Below, in pieces: positions 1-11,761 of a stretch of 64,000 bases of DNA. Source of the DNA: Halisarca cf. caerulea. Lineage: Eukaryota > Porifera > Demospongiae > Chondrillida > Halisarcidae. The stretch is from positions 6,049,618 through 6,113,617 of the forward strand of contig CAUJGJ010000444.1 of NCBI GenBank assembly GCA_963170055.1. Reading direction: 5' to 3'. The notes beneath the pieces were generated by a model. It was not told the origin of the DNA, made no database searches, and saw only the letters and a list, made by a program, of their open reading frames with translations. How positions within the stretch are numbered: position 1 is the first letter of the stretch; every line of letters begins with the position of its first letter. Position numbers and translations under genes: made by a program.

Positions 1-39
1 TATTATACTATAATAATGCAGTACGTTTTAACTATATAT

Positions 40-550
40 GTGGCAGTCGCGAGTAGAAATTAGGAATTAGGTACGTTGCATAATGTTGAGAAAATGAGTT
101 TCGAATTTCCCTTGCTTTTCTTTAGCCTCTTACTAAAGATATCTAAATGATCTGGGCCTCTATTTGAAGCCTGGAACACGTAGTTTCGTACTGTTACTTG
201 CACTAACCTCGCTAGCCATTTCCGAAGTACAAACGAAGGGGTTATTTCTTGTTCGACAGCGCACAAAGGAACATTTCGTCACTAAAATCTGCTAAATGAC
301 GCAAGTTTGACACTCAAAGTGAACCTTCCTCTTCTTCTTCTCCTCCTACACCTATTCGAAGTTGTTAGGTATCTCTGCGAGCACTTCAAGACGAGTTGTT
401 CGAAGAAAACCTTGTCACAGTGAGCTTAGCCGATTTCTGGTAGCTTAGCCGTGTTGTAGTCAAAGTTATTGCCGTTTTTAAAAGATATTAAACCTCCCCG
501 ATGCTTTGAAAGGTATGAGAAGTATTTGTTTCACTGTCCCATTGTTCTTT
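40..550 (-). repeat. Truncated copy of a TGTGGCAGTCGC-TIR MITE
   Basis: The sequence begins TGTGGCAGTCGCGAGTAGAA and matches, reverse-complemented, the inner and right part of the complete element at 25167-25920 up to the phrase around 'cccattgttctttacaccct'. The far end is missing and is replaced by a tandem repeat. A 68-codon minus ORF inside it is shared with the other copy but shows no known domain. I read it as a non-autonomous DNA transposon fragment. Confidence 0.8.
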
Positions 551-576
551 ACACCCTTTACACTCACACACTAAAA

Positions 577-646
577 CACTAAAAGTGCACTCACACACTA
601 CACACTAAAAGTGCACTCACACACTACACACTAAAAGTGCACTCAG
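577..646. repeat. 26-bp tandem repeat, about 2.7 copies
   Basis: The unit cactaaaagtgcactcacac plus actaca repeats at 577-602 and 603-628, then partially from 629. It sits at the junction between the truncated MITE and the foldback repeat. Confidence 0.85.
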
Positions 647-649
647 TCC

Positions 650-1593
650 AATTAAACTCTGTCTAGCCCTATTCCCATCTAGCCTCATGCATGTGTAGCC
701 CTATGCTCGTCTAGCCCTATGCCTGTCTTGCCCTTTGCCCACCTAGCCCTGTACCAGTTTTGCAACTTAACCTTGTTCCAAGTGTTTTTGGAAAATCCTT
801 TTTTGATAATGGCTTTTTGCACGATCCTGTGTCAATCCTACATCCTTGTACCATTTTTAAATGGTTTTTATACACCCTTGTTCGTGCGGTTTTTCCTTTT
901 ATAGCGAAACGGTTGCTTGAATAGGTTTCCACTGCAGTTGAGAAGGAACACGATCAAATCTTGTAAGATAAAGAAACTAGAAATCTATGCAGTTACCTGA
1001 CTAATATCAATGTACCCATCTAGAAACAAATGATCGAACGAAAAGAGCGCTGAAGTCGACGATCATCGAAGTGCAGACCTTGTGCACGTACGCGTATGTC
1101 TAGTCTCGCGTAGCCATTTCGCCGATCCGAAAATGGCTGATCCGGCAAATGTATGGGATTTGCCTATTAAATTTTTTCTCGCTTTAGAAGTGTAGGTATT
1201 GCTTCAAAACCTACAAAAGGCACTTCGCGCTAACAATTGGAGCTCACTGGTGAAAGATGAGACCTCTGGACCCTTCGTGGCGACCTGTAGCCCAGTTCGA
1301 AAAAACGACGAGAAGAATAAGAAGAATAAGAATAAGAATAATCTTAAAATGGTACTGGTGTTGCGTAGCCATACATTTTCGTCTAGAATTGCAAAGTTCT
1401 TTAAAGAAATTGGCCTACGAAGGGTTTTAACTACTTCATCTTATAGCTAGTGTGTCAAAAGGTACCAATATCACTTTTAAATGTTACTAACTGTACTGCA
1501 TCGTTAGTTTTCAGACGAAAACAAAATTTGCGCTAATGTATGGCGGCCATGTTTTTTCCGTGTCAATCCTACATATGGAGTACTACTGTACTC
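650..1593 (+). repeat. Foldback-type repeat family R, copy A
   Basis: This is shared with copies at 37846-39959 (B) and 55195-55794 (C). Shared blocks include 'tgtcaatcctacat', 'atggctgatccgg', the GAAGAATAAG-rich stretch and the terminus tatggagtactactgtactc, which is a short hairpin. Copy A carries the first arm in reverse complement relative to B and C, so the family has internal inverted repeats. No open frame of known type is present. The site at about 1347-1375 is an 'empty site' for the LINE insertion found in copy B. Confidence 0.75.
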
Positions 1594-1621
1594 CATAATA
1601 TATATATATATATATATATAT
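1594..1621. repeat. (TA)n microsatellite
   Basis: A run of TA dinucleotides lies directly between the end of repeat R copy A and the first recognisable exon of the Kolobok-like relic. Confidence 0.95.
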
Positions 1622-1628
1622 GTTTACA

Positions 1629-2048
1629 GTGTACCACTCCCGGCATTACGTGGACGTTGTCAAAGAAGAGACAGAAGCCTCCATGACTGCAGCTATCGGA
1701 GAGTTCAATGCCAATCAAGTGGAATCAGCAGTAAGTTGATCTGTATGTAGTAGAAAAGTGCTGGATGTGCCCTTGCCCTTCCTTGATTATGACAACCAAC
1801 ATTCATATTCCTTTTAGTGGGTCATTTGTGATGCTCGGCATGACTCCACGTCCAATGCCTACCACACCACTGTTCCCTGTCTCTTGGGTCAGACCCACAA
1901 GATTGTTGGCATCCAGTCCCTCTCAAGAGAGACGCACAGAGTTGCCCAAACCAGGGAGGTGGATACCACAATGAAAGTACTTGATGCAGTCAAAGAACGA
2001 GGTATGAACAATTTACTGTTTTCCCTTTATCTGCATGACAATTCCCAT

Positions 2049-2110
<62 letters not shown>

Positions 2111-3655
2111 GTACATGCACACACACACACACGTGTATTTATAGCATATTTATACATTTAGGTCTTCAAGTCAAGGAGGTGGCCCACGACATGAATATCC
2201 AGCTTACAAAGAAGATTGAAGAAGCTGGATATGTCAATAGCTATGACACTTGGCATGGTAAGAATGTCATTAGCTATAATTGCTGTGAATGTGTCAAGTA
2301 CAGCTACTATCATGTCTTTGTTTTTTTTGTTTGCAGGAACAAAGGGTGTGGCCAATGCTATAAAGAGTATAGCAGTTGGGACTAAGAAAACCATGGGGAA
2401 GGCATGGTTTCCACAGCTTAGTGACAAGCATGAGTTAACAACACATGTTCAAGAACTGTTTGAACAGCCTCTACAGTTCATGTCTGATTCATGTTCACTG
2501 CTACAGGAGCCAGTACCAAGAGACATGCCTATTGGGCTATGGCTAACTGTGGTGGCTCCGGTCAAAAGTTGAAGGAGTTGCTGCTCAATGTGGTGAAGCA
2601 TTATCAGGTAATGCACTGTTCTAAGTACGCATGTGTTACATACCTACATGTTTGTATGTGCATAGCAGCTGCTATAAACATAATTGTAGTATTATTACAT
2701 AGCTATTACGTACTTCCACTTCCATGTAGCGTCCATGATTCAATTGTACATACATTTTGTTCATGCAGGATGACCACACAGCTTGCCACCACACCTCCTT
2801 GTGCAAGCACCCAAACTACACACCAGGCAGGGAGGTGCTGACTGATACTGCCACAATCAAAGCCTTTGAGGAGAAGATCAGGTCCTTTGCAATTTTTAGA
2901 TATGCAGACAGTTATGCCTGAGTGAGTTATTATGATATGTTCCTTCATATGTCATATTTTGATCACTGGGTCCTGTGTAATAATTTCATGCAGTGCCGTG
3001 ACACCTTTTGGGTTGAAAGCTTCAACCACGCACTCTTGACATACCTGCCCAAGAGGATACACTTTGGAAATGTAACATATGACATGAGGATGAACATTGC
3101 TGTTTTGGATTGGGTGCGTCACTCCATGGATACCTGCCTTTCCTGCAATGACATTATCGTATAATTATACCATTGCCTAACTATTAATTTTGTAGAATGA
3201 GAACCTTGGCAGGGATGTGACAAGTGAGCAGCTAATTGTCGACCTAACCGCCGGACCCCTTTCAAGTGCCGGAAAGCCAAGTCTGACAACTTCAAAGGGA
3301 AAATCTGGTCTAGATGGGTGCAGCGCATAAGGGGTGTGGCTTGCAGTGACCTGTGTGCCGAGGAACCGTCGCAGAGGTAAGTGTAAATTGGCCTATTGTG
3401 ATTTAATATATAGGACACACGTGAACATTTGTATGATTTTTCTTATACGTACATGTAAAGCTGTGAAATCAATGAAGGTCATCCCTGTATTGATGTTTTT
3501 CACGAAGATCCCCTTGTATATGATGATGAAGACTCAGACCATGTAAGCTGAAGCATTCAGATGTGCATACATATGCACCAGCCATGTATTCACACAGTGA
3601 TACATGTACGTACAGTAACTATATTATGTTCTCTCCCTTGCAGTATGTCGACTAA
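1629..3655 (+). pseudogene. Spliced Kolobok-like transposase relic
   Basis: Nine or ten exons join with GT-AG introns: 1629-1730, 1818-2001, 2162-2257, 2337-about 2421, about 2507-2607, 2769-about 2919, 2994-3113, 3196-3376, 3461-3542 and 3644-3655 (TAA). The product reads like an RNase-H-fold transposase core: WVICDARHDS, then a glycine-rich mid part, YDTWHGTKGVA (the D-x-WH block), NCGGS, RDTFWVESFNH and LDWNENLGRD. The same order of blocks occurs in the Kolobok transposase at 29769-31296. Damage: an in-frame TGA at the end of the exon near 2919, and one missing base near 3246 that shifts the frame before the DNFKGKIWSRW block. The donor of the exon ending near 2421 is uncertain. The N-terminus is cut off by the TA repeat. 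It could be a domesticated gene with errors, but the stop and frameshift favour decay. Confidence 0.65.
2050..2106. repeat. (CA)n microsatellite in an intron
   Basis: An almost pure CA run within the 2002-2161 intron of the Kolobok-like relic; a second short CA run follows at about 2119-2132. The HTHTHT ORFs here are artefacts. Confidence 0.95.
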
Positions 3656-4346
3656 ACTGCAGAGGAGGGTACTATTATGTAAGTAGCTAGGTAGCTACAT
3701 CCATGCAGCAAAGCTCAACTACTGCACATTGTATTGTGAGTTTTGGCCATCAACAATAAATTCAATGAGGTGGATTATATCTGAAATTTACTTCTACAGA
3801 TTCTGAACTACTACTGAACAGAACAGTTGATGACAGCTATATATCTGTACTCCTCTTGTGGTCGGAATACGCCAAGCCAGCTGGATTCGGATACCGTCTT
3901 CGGATTTCCTACAGAACAAGGTTAGTTTTTTGGTTATGAACACTGTTGCAGAATGCTAGGAATAATTTATACATCTCTGTCTTTACCTCACACAGTGACC
4001 CACTTCAACAAGTTGCCACGCAAGTAATCAGACCCACAATCACTTGTAAGCCTTAACATTCACATGCGGTACAAGCCAGCTCATCCATCAAACACCATGT
4101 GTACAGACTGAATAGCTGTGTATGTGCCAACAGCCCTCCAACCCAATGGTAAACTAAAACTAAGCAGCTACTCACTTGTTTCATGCACCATGGAATGATA
4201 TCCCTGGGTGAGTTTCTGTGACCTGCTCTTTCCTTCCTATCCTTGTAGGGAGGGAAATCCCACAGTCCTACCCTCCTAAGAAACGACCAAGTCTTTCTAT
4301 AGAGCCTGAATCATTTTGCCACATTGTTAGGATGTGGACAGGCTGA
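3645..4346 (+). CDS. Small spliced hypothetical protein overlapping the relic's last exon
   Basis: An ATG at 3645 lies one base inside the last exon of the upstream relic, in another frame. Exons 3645-3678, 3800-3920, 3996-4045, 4134-4148 (a 15-bp microexon) and 4249-4346 join in frame with good GT-AG borders, giving about 105 residues that start MSTKLQRRVLL, contain YAKPAGFGYRLRISYRT and end RMWTG before TGA. I do not recognise the protein. It could be an alternative 3' end of the upstream gene, read in a shifted frame. All five exons staying open is the only support. Confidence 0.4.
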
Positions 4347-4812
4347 TCCCCTGATGAAACTTGGAGTAGACAATGGATCAGCTATGCATGGGTCACAGAA
4401 ACAGTTTATGCATGTCTGTAAAGAGTGCTGTCCTCCTCCTAGAATGAATTCTTCATGATCGGAGACCCTTGGCCTCGAATTCGGCGGTTCTTCGGCGTTT
4501 CCCGACCCACGTCTTCTGTTAGCCATTGCTACGCCCAGAAAAAGCTGCATACTACGAAAACCGTCCTAAAGCTGCTACATTGTGATGATTGCGTCTAAAT
4601 TGTGCAGTTCGCCCAGCTTTCCTAGTGTTTCTAACTGCTAGATGTTGATTTTGAGAGCAGTCGCCCAGACTACCTTTGCACGCGCAGTTCAAATTCGACA
4701 AACGGCGGCCATTTGCATTGAGCATCACTTCCCCTTTTATACCTGTTCCAAAACTGCAGATCCGGAAATGCGTTAGCGTGGTACAGAACGCATTGTAACG
4801 CCTAAACGGAAC
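4347..4812. other. No gene seen
   Basis: Intergenic sequence between the small spliced ORF and the putative LTR. Only short shadow ORFs are present. Confidence 0.6.
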
Positions 4813-5043
4813 CTGTTATACTTGTGGTCTACGTTTAAATACAGAAGCACAAAAGTAAACTAATAGAAAAGTAAGCACACAGTAATAGAAAGCAAAATAG
4901 AATAGTCAGCTAACTGTCAGTCACATGGCAACACTTGTAAGGGTACAAAAATGATAAGCTTTTGTGACCTAACCTAGATAGTATGAGACCTAGACACAGT
5001 ACAGACATGAAAGGTAAAAGGTGACTGTGTACAGTCCACCACA
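4813..5043 (-). repeat. Putative 3' LTR of the gypsy relic
   Basis: Read on the minus strand, the segment starts TGTGGTGGACTGTACACAG and ends TATAACA, i.e. TG...CA boundaries. It is preceded by a purine tract, GGTGGGGGAG, placed as a polypurine tract should be just after the polyprotein stop. No second LTR is in the window, so the assignment rests on position and ends only. Confidence 0.45.
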
Positions 5044-5075
5044 AATACTCCCCCACCAGAGAGATGGCCGAGGTT

Positions 5076-7785
5076 TCAGTAATGAAGGAGGTCAGGCCAG
5101 TGAACGTGTCGTCCGGAGCGGGTAACTCTTGGTGGAGTTGCTGGGGAGGTTGTGGTCAGCTCAGGGTTAGGTGGGGTGACAGTTGAAGGTGTAGCTAAAG
5201 CGGTGGTACCTGTAGCTGAGTCCAAATGTGCTGGCTTGAGACGATCCAAGGAGACTGTATTTGGTTTGCCTTGAATATCGAGGGTGAAATGCTTGGGTGT
5301 GCGCTTGAGTACTCTGTATGGTCCATCATATGGATGCTGGAGTGGTTTCCAGATGGCGTCATGACGGACAAAAACATGTGTGCATGTGGTGAGGCTGGCA
5401 GGGATGTGTGAAGTGCGATGATGGGGACAGACTGGTGGAGCACGAATTTGCTGCATGGCAGTCTTGAGGTGCTGGACATAGGTGGCTGGGTGGGCATCGG
5501 TGGAAGAAGAATGGAAGAACTCACCGGGCAGGCGGAGAGAGTGGTGCCATACACAAGCTCTGCAGTTGTGCAGTGGACGTCTTCCTTGAGAGTGGTGCGG
5601 ATGCCAAGAAGAACTATGGGTAGAGAGTCCATCCAGTTGGTAGGATTGGGTTGTGATTTGAGTGAAGCCTTGAGATGATGGTGAAGACATTCTACCAGTC
5701 CTTTGGCGATGGGGTGGTAGACAGTCGTGCGGATGCGTTTGGTACCCAGGAGTTGCATGAGGTGAGACCAGAGTTCAGACTCGAATTGGCATCCTCGATC
5801 AGTGGAAATGGTGGGAGGGGTACCAAAGTGTGCAATCCAACCAGATATGAAGGCTTTGGCGACCGTCTCGGCAGTGATATCAGGGATGGGGATGGCTTCA
5901 GGCCAACAAGTGAAGTGATCGATGCAGGTGAGAAGGTAAGTGTATCCTTTGGAGGGAGGTAGTGGTCCAACAAGGTCGATGTGAATGTGGTCAAAGCGAG
6001 CATCAGGGCTGGTGAACGTTGACAGAGGGGTTATAGTGTGTCTGTGGATCTTCGAGCGCTGACACTGTAAACATGCTTTGGTCCATGTCCGAACATCCTT
6101 GTTGATACCAGGCCAAATGGAGCAGGAGGTGATGAGCTGCTGAGTAGCACGAATACCAGGGTGTGACAGGGAGTGGAGGGAGTCGTACACTTGACGTCTG
6201 AATGGTGTAGGGACAAAAAGACAAGAAGTTCTTGTTGAGATGTCACAGATGAGTGTTATGGTGGATCCAGGTAGGGGAACAGCAGAGAGCTGGAGGGAAG
6301 GAAAGGGCTGTGATTGCCAGTTCTGGAGTTCTGGATTGGAAGCTTGAGCAGCTGAAATAGCTTCGAAGTCAATAACTGGTGATGAGGTATGGAGGGCATT
6401 GGTTTCCAGGTGGATACGTGAGAGGGCATCAGCGGCGGAGTTGTGAGATCCCTTGATGTGTCAGATGTCAGACGTGAACTGAGAGATGTAGTCCAGGTGT
6501 CTGATCTGGTGAGGGGAGAGGCGGTCAGAGTTCTTCAGCAGGGCATAAGTGAGGGGTTTGTGGTCAGTGAGGAGATGAAAGCTACGACCTTCCACAAAGT
6601 GGCGAAAGTGCTTGATGGCTAGGTAAGCTGCGAGCAACTCACGATCAAAGGCACTGTACCGAGTTTCACTGGGCTGGAGCTTCTTAGAGAAGAAGGCAAT
6701 AGGGCTCCAGTCAGATCCAATGCGTTGCTGCAGTACGGCACCCACTGCAGTGCCCGAGGCATCGGTGATGATACAAGTGTTTGTCGGGTTTGGGATGCAC
6801 CAAGAGTGATGCGCTGGCAAGGGCTTCTTTGATCTGATGAAAGGCCATGTTGGCGGAGGATGACCAGGTCAAAGGGGGCTTGGCTGTGCTGAGCGGAGGA
6901 GAGCATACTGTTGAGGGGCACTAATATGGTGGCACAATTGGGAAGAAAGCGGTGATAAAAGTTAACCAACTCAAGAAACTCACGAAGCTTGCGCTGGGTA
7001 GCTGGCTTGAGGAAGTCACGGATAAATTGCACTTTGTTCTCAAGTGGACGGATGCCAGTAGAATCCACATAGTGTCCGAGGAAGTCCAGATGTTCGGCTC
7101 CGAGAACAGACTTTGTGGGATTGATGACAATTCCATGGTCCTGTAGACGAGCGAGGACTGTTCGGAGATGTTGCTGGTGTTCTTCAGGGGAGGGACTGGC
7201 GATGAGTGGCGATGAGTAGATCATCAAGGTAGGCTAGTAAGATAGCTGAAGGAGAGTCCTTGGAGTACCTGGTCAATAAACCGTTGAAAAGTTTGTGCAG
7301 CGTTACGGAGACCGAAGGGCATCTGAAGGAACTCAAAGAGGAGTAACAATAGCTGTCTTGGGAATGTCAGCTGGTTCTACTGGAATTTGATGATAGGCTC
7401 GAACAAGGTCTAGTTTGGAGAAAATGGTAGCTCCATGAAGAGACACTGAGAAGTCCTGGAGATGAGGAATGGGATACCGGTCAGGAGTTGAGACATTGTT
7501 GAGGGCACGGTAGTCTCCACATGGTCGCCAATCACCAGCAGTCTTCTTGGGGACCATGTGAAGTGATGAAGACCAGTTGCTTGATGAGGGACAGATGATA
7601 CCGAGTTGAAGCATGTGGTCGAATTCTGCCTTAGCAATGCGGAGACATTCCGGTGGAAGGCGGCGGGCTCGAGCGGTAACTGGGGGTCCAGTAGTGAGGA
7701 TGTGGTGTGTCACAGTGTGTTTGACTGGATGGTTGTATTTGTAGGGTTGAGTTACTGCAGGGAATTCCTTGAGAATTGAGCTGAA
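5076..7785 (-). pseudogene. pol: Ty3/gypsy pol relic: RT, RNase H, integrase
   Basis: Reading down the minus strand: reverse transcriptase start ([26 protein letters not shown]) at about 7713-7333; the LRNAAQTFQRF and AYLDDLL active-site region in shifted frames to about 7200; FLGHYVDSTGIRP and FLELVNFYHRFLP; RNase H (CIITDASGTAVGAVL, DRELLAAYLAIKHFRHFVEG, LLTDHKPLTYAL) at 6820-6461; then integrase with an H2C2 finger, IHIDLVGP, STDRGCQFES and a degraded YHPIAKGLVE block at 6190-5195. The tail ends in a chromo-like basic region (PYRVLKRTP). Breaks: frameshifts at about 7330, 7220, 6890 and 5550, and a TGA at about 6460. Gag and protease are absent, so it is 5' truncated next to the BEN pseudogene. 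Confidence 0.93.
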
Positions 7786-8142
7786 AGCTGCACATATCTA
7801 CTTTGTAACAGGTGCTGCATGCAGCATTATAATAATGGTTATAGGCATAACGGGAAGACATCTTAGTCTAAAGAGGATTTTTCAGCCAGAAGCTTTCTTC
7901 TTTCATGCTTACAAGCCTGTCCAATTGATTCAATGCACGCTTTCCATGTGAGCTCAAACTCAGCAACTGCATTCTCTGATGGTGGAAAGAATGTACGGAT
8001 GGTTATTCTTGATAGTGTTAAGTTGGCTCTCTGGCAACTTCTTCAGTTTTGCAGTACCGAGTGGGGTTGACTCCCGCATAACTTTGAGCCCAAAAGTGAA
8101 CTTGCGTGCAAGTTTGACAGCCAAGTGGGATACATTCCTCTG

Positions 8143-8992
8143 CAAGGTTTTGTCTGGGGGGGGGGGAACCTGGGTATGGTTTCCCCCCCTAAGCAGTAAA
8201 GGTCCCCCCCAAAATAAAAATATGCAGGCTTAATTTTTGTGAAGGAATACTGTCATGAATTGATCATAAATCCATTTATAAAGGGTAGAATTTGCCAAAA
8301 ATGCTTATATTATTAATAGCTTGTATTAATCAATCTTGAATCCATTGGTAAGTATGTTTATTTAGCAGTTACATAGTCAATGAATACATGTGTCAAAATT
8401 TAGGGTTCTAATGTAAATTGCATGTGGTTTAGCTTTGTTCCAAACAGCATGGCATAAGCATTCGTGCAAGGATTTATTCATGTATAGGTACTTACGCATG
8501 CTTGCACATGTTCAGGGTTTCTTTTAGAGGAAAGGGGGCACAAGGGGTATCTTTCCCTTGAAATTTTATCCTAGATATAACACACATGCACAATTGCAAC
8601 AGACCAATCTGTGGACTGCATTCAGAAATAGCTTGAGTGGTGTAAAACAGTCTCATTTATCACCTTCTAAGGCATGAAAACTAAAAATTTTCCTGGGGGA
8701 GCATACCCCCAGACCCCCCCTAGCTTAGACCACTATCATTCCACATGCATATCTGCCCGCCGTTACGTACATCACTATACTTTGCCATTGCCTCATCTTC
8801 ATCATTATTCTGAAAAAAAAACTGATATGCATACTGCATGCATGAGTGTGGTTTTTAATATCATTGAATACACAACATCATGCTTGTGCCAAGCCACGCC
8901 GTGCCGCACCACGCATGTGTGTATATACATACATACATATAAATAGATGTGTAGGTTCCCCCCCAAAAAAATTGACCCCAGATAAAACCCTG
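8143..8992. mobile_element. hAT-like MITE inserted in the BEN pseudogene
   Basis: The ends CAAGGTTTTGTCTGGGG and (reverse complement) CAGGGTTTTATCTGGGG form 17-bp imperfect TIRs. The 5-bp sequence CTCTG lies on both sides (8138-8142 and 8993-8997). Deleting the element and one CTCTG re-joins the BEN reading frame exactly (KLYNQ/RNVSHLA). The interior contains poly-C tracts and no transposase ORF. TIR style fits hAT, whose usual duplication is 8 bp, so the superfamily is tentative. Confidence 0.8.
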
Positions 8993-9564
8993 CTCTGGTT
9001 GTAAAGCTTTGGATATTTTTGTAGTACAGTATCAATGCTTACAAGGGATTCTTCCCATAGCGCATTGGATGAAGAATCTGATATGGATTGCACTGGCATA
9101 TTGTCAGATTCTCCTAGCTGGGGACTAAGGAGCGTAGTGCAAGTTGGTGTATTCTGTACAGCAGTTGCATGTTGTGTTGCTTGCAAAGAATCCACCATAG
9201 CAAATCCTGCCAAATTATTTCCTGCTTCCAGAATTACTACCCGTTGTTGAAGACTGGACTACTTCTTGGAGAGTGTATCTATGGTATCTTTAAGGCGTTG
9301 CAGTCTGGTTAATAATGGGTCCTTCTGGTTTTGATCATGATCCAGCATAAAATCAGCATCAACTTGTGACCATGACTCCAAGTCAATTTGTGACAAAGGA
9401 TCATACAGAGAATCATGCTGTTTGGTTGACCATAACTTGTACAATTCTTCTTCTTCTTCTTGTGTTAAGGGTTTAGAGAATGTTTCGTCATCTTCCATTG
9501 TCAAGGGCCTGAACAATTCTTCCTCTAGTCCCTTGCCAACAACCTGCTCTTCCTGTGCCTTGTC

Positions 9565-9765
9565 ATTAACCCCCTCTCCTTGATGTGCCTTTTGCATTGC
9601 CCCATCTAGGTCTAAAGTGTCTTTAGCTTCAATATTGTTGCCATCATCATCGTTGGTCACTGCTTCATGCCTCTCTCCTTGATGTGCCTTTTGCATTGTC
9701 CCATCTAGGTCTGAAGTGTCTTTAGCTTCAATATTGTTGCCATCATCATTGTTGGTCACTGCTTC
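9565..9765 (-). repeat. 99-bp tandem duplication in BEN pseudogene
   Basis: Two adjacent copies encode a 33-residue repeat starting HEAVTN(N/D)DDGNNIEAKDT and ending MQKAHQGE. The phase is a multiple of three, so the duplication arose without breaking the frame. Confidence 0.85.
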
Positions 9766-10179
9766 ATGTCCATCAACCACAATAATACCACCTCTCTCAT
9801 ATTTCTTGTTCTCAATCACTGCTTTTTGTTTCTTAGTCACTGTTTCGGAAATGTCTGCTCTAAGACTATCTTTTGATTGCTGTCTCTTTCTCGAGGGAGC
9901 CTTGTCTTGGGCAAGTGGGTGCAAACTATCACAATTGGCACAATGTCCTCTAACATTCCTCTTTCAAACTTTTGAGATACTCCTCCTCTGTGTTTCTTAC
10001 ATCTGTAATCGTTCCCTTCATTTTTAGAATGCCACTAAATGTTTGTCTTCCAATTTTGACAAGAACTGGGTCCCCATCACCTAAGGCACTTGAAATATCC
10101 TTTATGTCTCTTGTCTTGGCAATCGATATGCAATCTTCCTCAGGCCAGTAGATTAATGCGAAACAAGCTTCTGAATCTA

Positions 10180-11029
10180 CACGCAGGGAAATGATGCATT
10201 GAAGAGCAGTGTAACATTTCCATTTTCTAAATGTGGCTGTATTACAGTGTATAACCAAGGACAGTGCTTATTATTGTTTCATTTATGCGTGTACAAGTAT
10301 GTGGCTATATAGCCTATTGAGAATAAAATAAACTAATTACAATACTAATAATAGCAACTGTGCGTATGCAAGCATTAAAGTGCACGACAAAAACAAAAGT
10401 ATACTGAAAATAACATGGCTGCTCACCGTCGTTCCTCTGAGTGTTCTTTAAAACCGTCCTTGTAGTCATTATTCTCTTGTGAATACGTACCTTGACAAGC
10501 GTTGAAGAAGAAGATCCCTGCAGCTGTTCGAGTATTTGGGCGCGCACAAAGTCACAAGCATTCGAATCAGTCAGCGGACGTCTTCGTGATTGCGGCGACA
10601 GCTGCTCAGATCAAAGGAATTACGGCAAATCTTTTCGGGATCGAAGCGATTTTGGCAAGGTCTTCATGAGATCAGCGTGAGTACAACTTGGGCTCTTCTG
10701 CATCACGGTGTCCATGATCATGGCGTAGGAGCTCCCGGATCACGGTGTAGGGGCTCCGGGATCACGGCATTGCCTGGACGTGATCACGTGATAACGACGT
10801 GAAAAAAGTATGCTATGTTAACTTTTTTTGTTCTATACCGTATTTCTCAAACTTTGATCCCATACCCTTCGTGTAAACAAGCGTGTTTAGCACTTGGAAC
10901 ACAGCTAGCTGTGCAGTGTCTCTGCGGGTCGAACTGCCTACAATTTTTATTATATTGGAAATCAAATTACCGTCACGAAGGATGGTCATTGGGTTCGAGA
11001 TGGTGAGCTAGCCTATAGCTAGGATGGAC
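10180..11029. other. 5' side of BEN pseudogene, no certain gene
   Basis: A minus-strand segment at 10547-10490 ends with a good donor (CAAG/GTACGT) and could be a leader exon of the BEN gene, but its frame does not join cleanly. Palindromes such as GTGATCACGTGATAAC lie near 10780. Nothing else could be assigned. Confidence 0.4.
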
Positions 11030-11320
11030 CTCAGTAACAAGTAATTCGAGTTAAAAACTCGTGGGGGCTGCCGCCCCACGCACTCGAATCACTTGCAAAG
11101 GATTGGAGGGTAAGTGCGCAGCTGAACATTCATTGAACATACTGTTTATTGTAACTGGACGATTGTTTTGAAAACAATTGCCATATTTGGCAATTGTTTT
11201 CAAAACAATTCCTATAACTCATTCCTGTATAAATTCATGTTTCTCTATTACTATTATATAAATTCTCCATTATAAGACTTTTCTTCAAATCCATATTATA
11301 TATATATATATATATATATA
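11030..11320 (+). repeat. Double-hairpin repeat family H, copy 1
   Basis: The copy starts CAAGTAATTCGAGT and closes with ACTCGAATCACTTG at 11081-11094. These arms enclose a second GC-rich hairpin, CGTGGGGGCTGCCGCCCCACG. The right part (TGTTCAATG, TAACTGGACGATTG, CCTATAACTCATTCCTGTAT) matches the inverted copy at 19030-19270. It ends in a TA repeat. Confidence 0.75.
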
Positions 11321-11589
11321 TCGGACGAGCGTTACACACCGGAAGTCCAAATGAAAACAATATAGGGGCTGCCTGTGGCAGCCCCTATGAAGGATCGTTT
11401 CTGGTCTAGATCTACTGATCAGATTATGATTTACATTTGCCTGCAGATTGAATTACCCTCACGAGGATGATCAAGGGCAATGGCCCCCACTTCGAGATCG
11501 CGAGCTAGTCTACGATGATCACAGCTTCAAAATCGTCAGATAAGATGAACCTGGGTGATCAAATTACAATTTCTATAAACTTTGAGATC

Positions 11590-11647
11590 AAATTACGGTA
11601 CTAAATGGCATCTAAATGAAATTACGGTACTAAATGGCATCTAAATA
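11590..11647. repeat. 29-bp tandem duplication
   Basis: The block AATTACGGTACTAAATGGCA plus TCTAAATGA occurs twice in a row. No coding context. Confidence 0.8.
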
Positions 11648-11761
11648 AAACTATTACGCTACGGAAACTTTTTTTGATGTCTACTGTACATATTACGCAA
11701 ATAGTTAACGGGTGAGTTAACTAGTATTGTGACAGTACTTGGTGTAGTAGTTAACGCGGAT

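Larger units (their letters stand above)
7863..10176 (-). pseudogene. BEN-domain protein pseudogene
   Basis: The minus-strand exon from 10176 (acceptor TGTAG) encodes ACFALIYWPEEDCISI and the following SSALGDGDPVLVKIG block, the N-terminal module common in BEN-domain proteins. After an apparent extra base near 9945 the frame continues through an acidic, coiled-coil-like region (9924-9259). A TAG at 9259-9261 interrupts LSKK/SSLQQ, and the frame then runs to KLYNQ. A 850-bp transposon follows, then RNVSHLAVKLAR and the BEN domain (ESTPLGTAKLKKLPESQLNTI, AVAEFELTWKACIESIGQAC), ending SSLD-TAA at 7863. The BEN part has one extra C near 8001. Three small lesions plus the insertion make it non-functional. 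The first exon is not identified. BEN domains act as DNA or protein-binding modules in chromatin; role here unknown. Confidence 0.8.

Noticed and set aside
561..646. CRISPR-like or regulatory array
   Set aside because: Short head-to-tail 26-bp units without spacers; ordinary tandem repeat.
2035..2385. Histidine/threonine-repeat ORFs
   Set aside because: Produced by the (CA)n tract; no splice or family support.
5226..5962. Plus-strand ORFs of 61-95 codons
   Set aside because: Antisense to the gypsy integrase, which has clear motifs.
11030..11100. Helitron 3' end
   Set aside because: Hairpins are present but no CTRR terminus or TC start could be placed.
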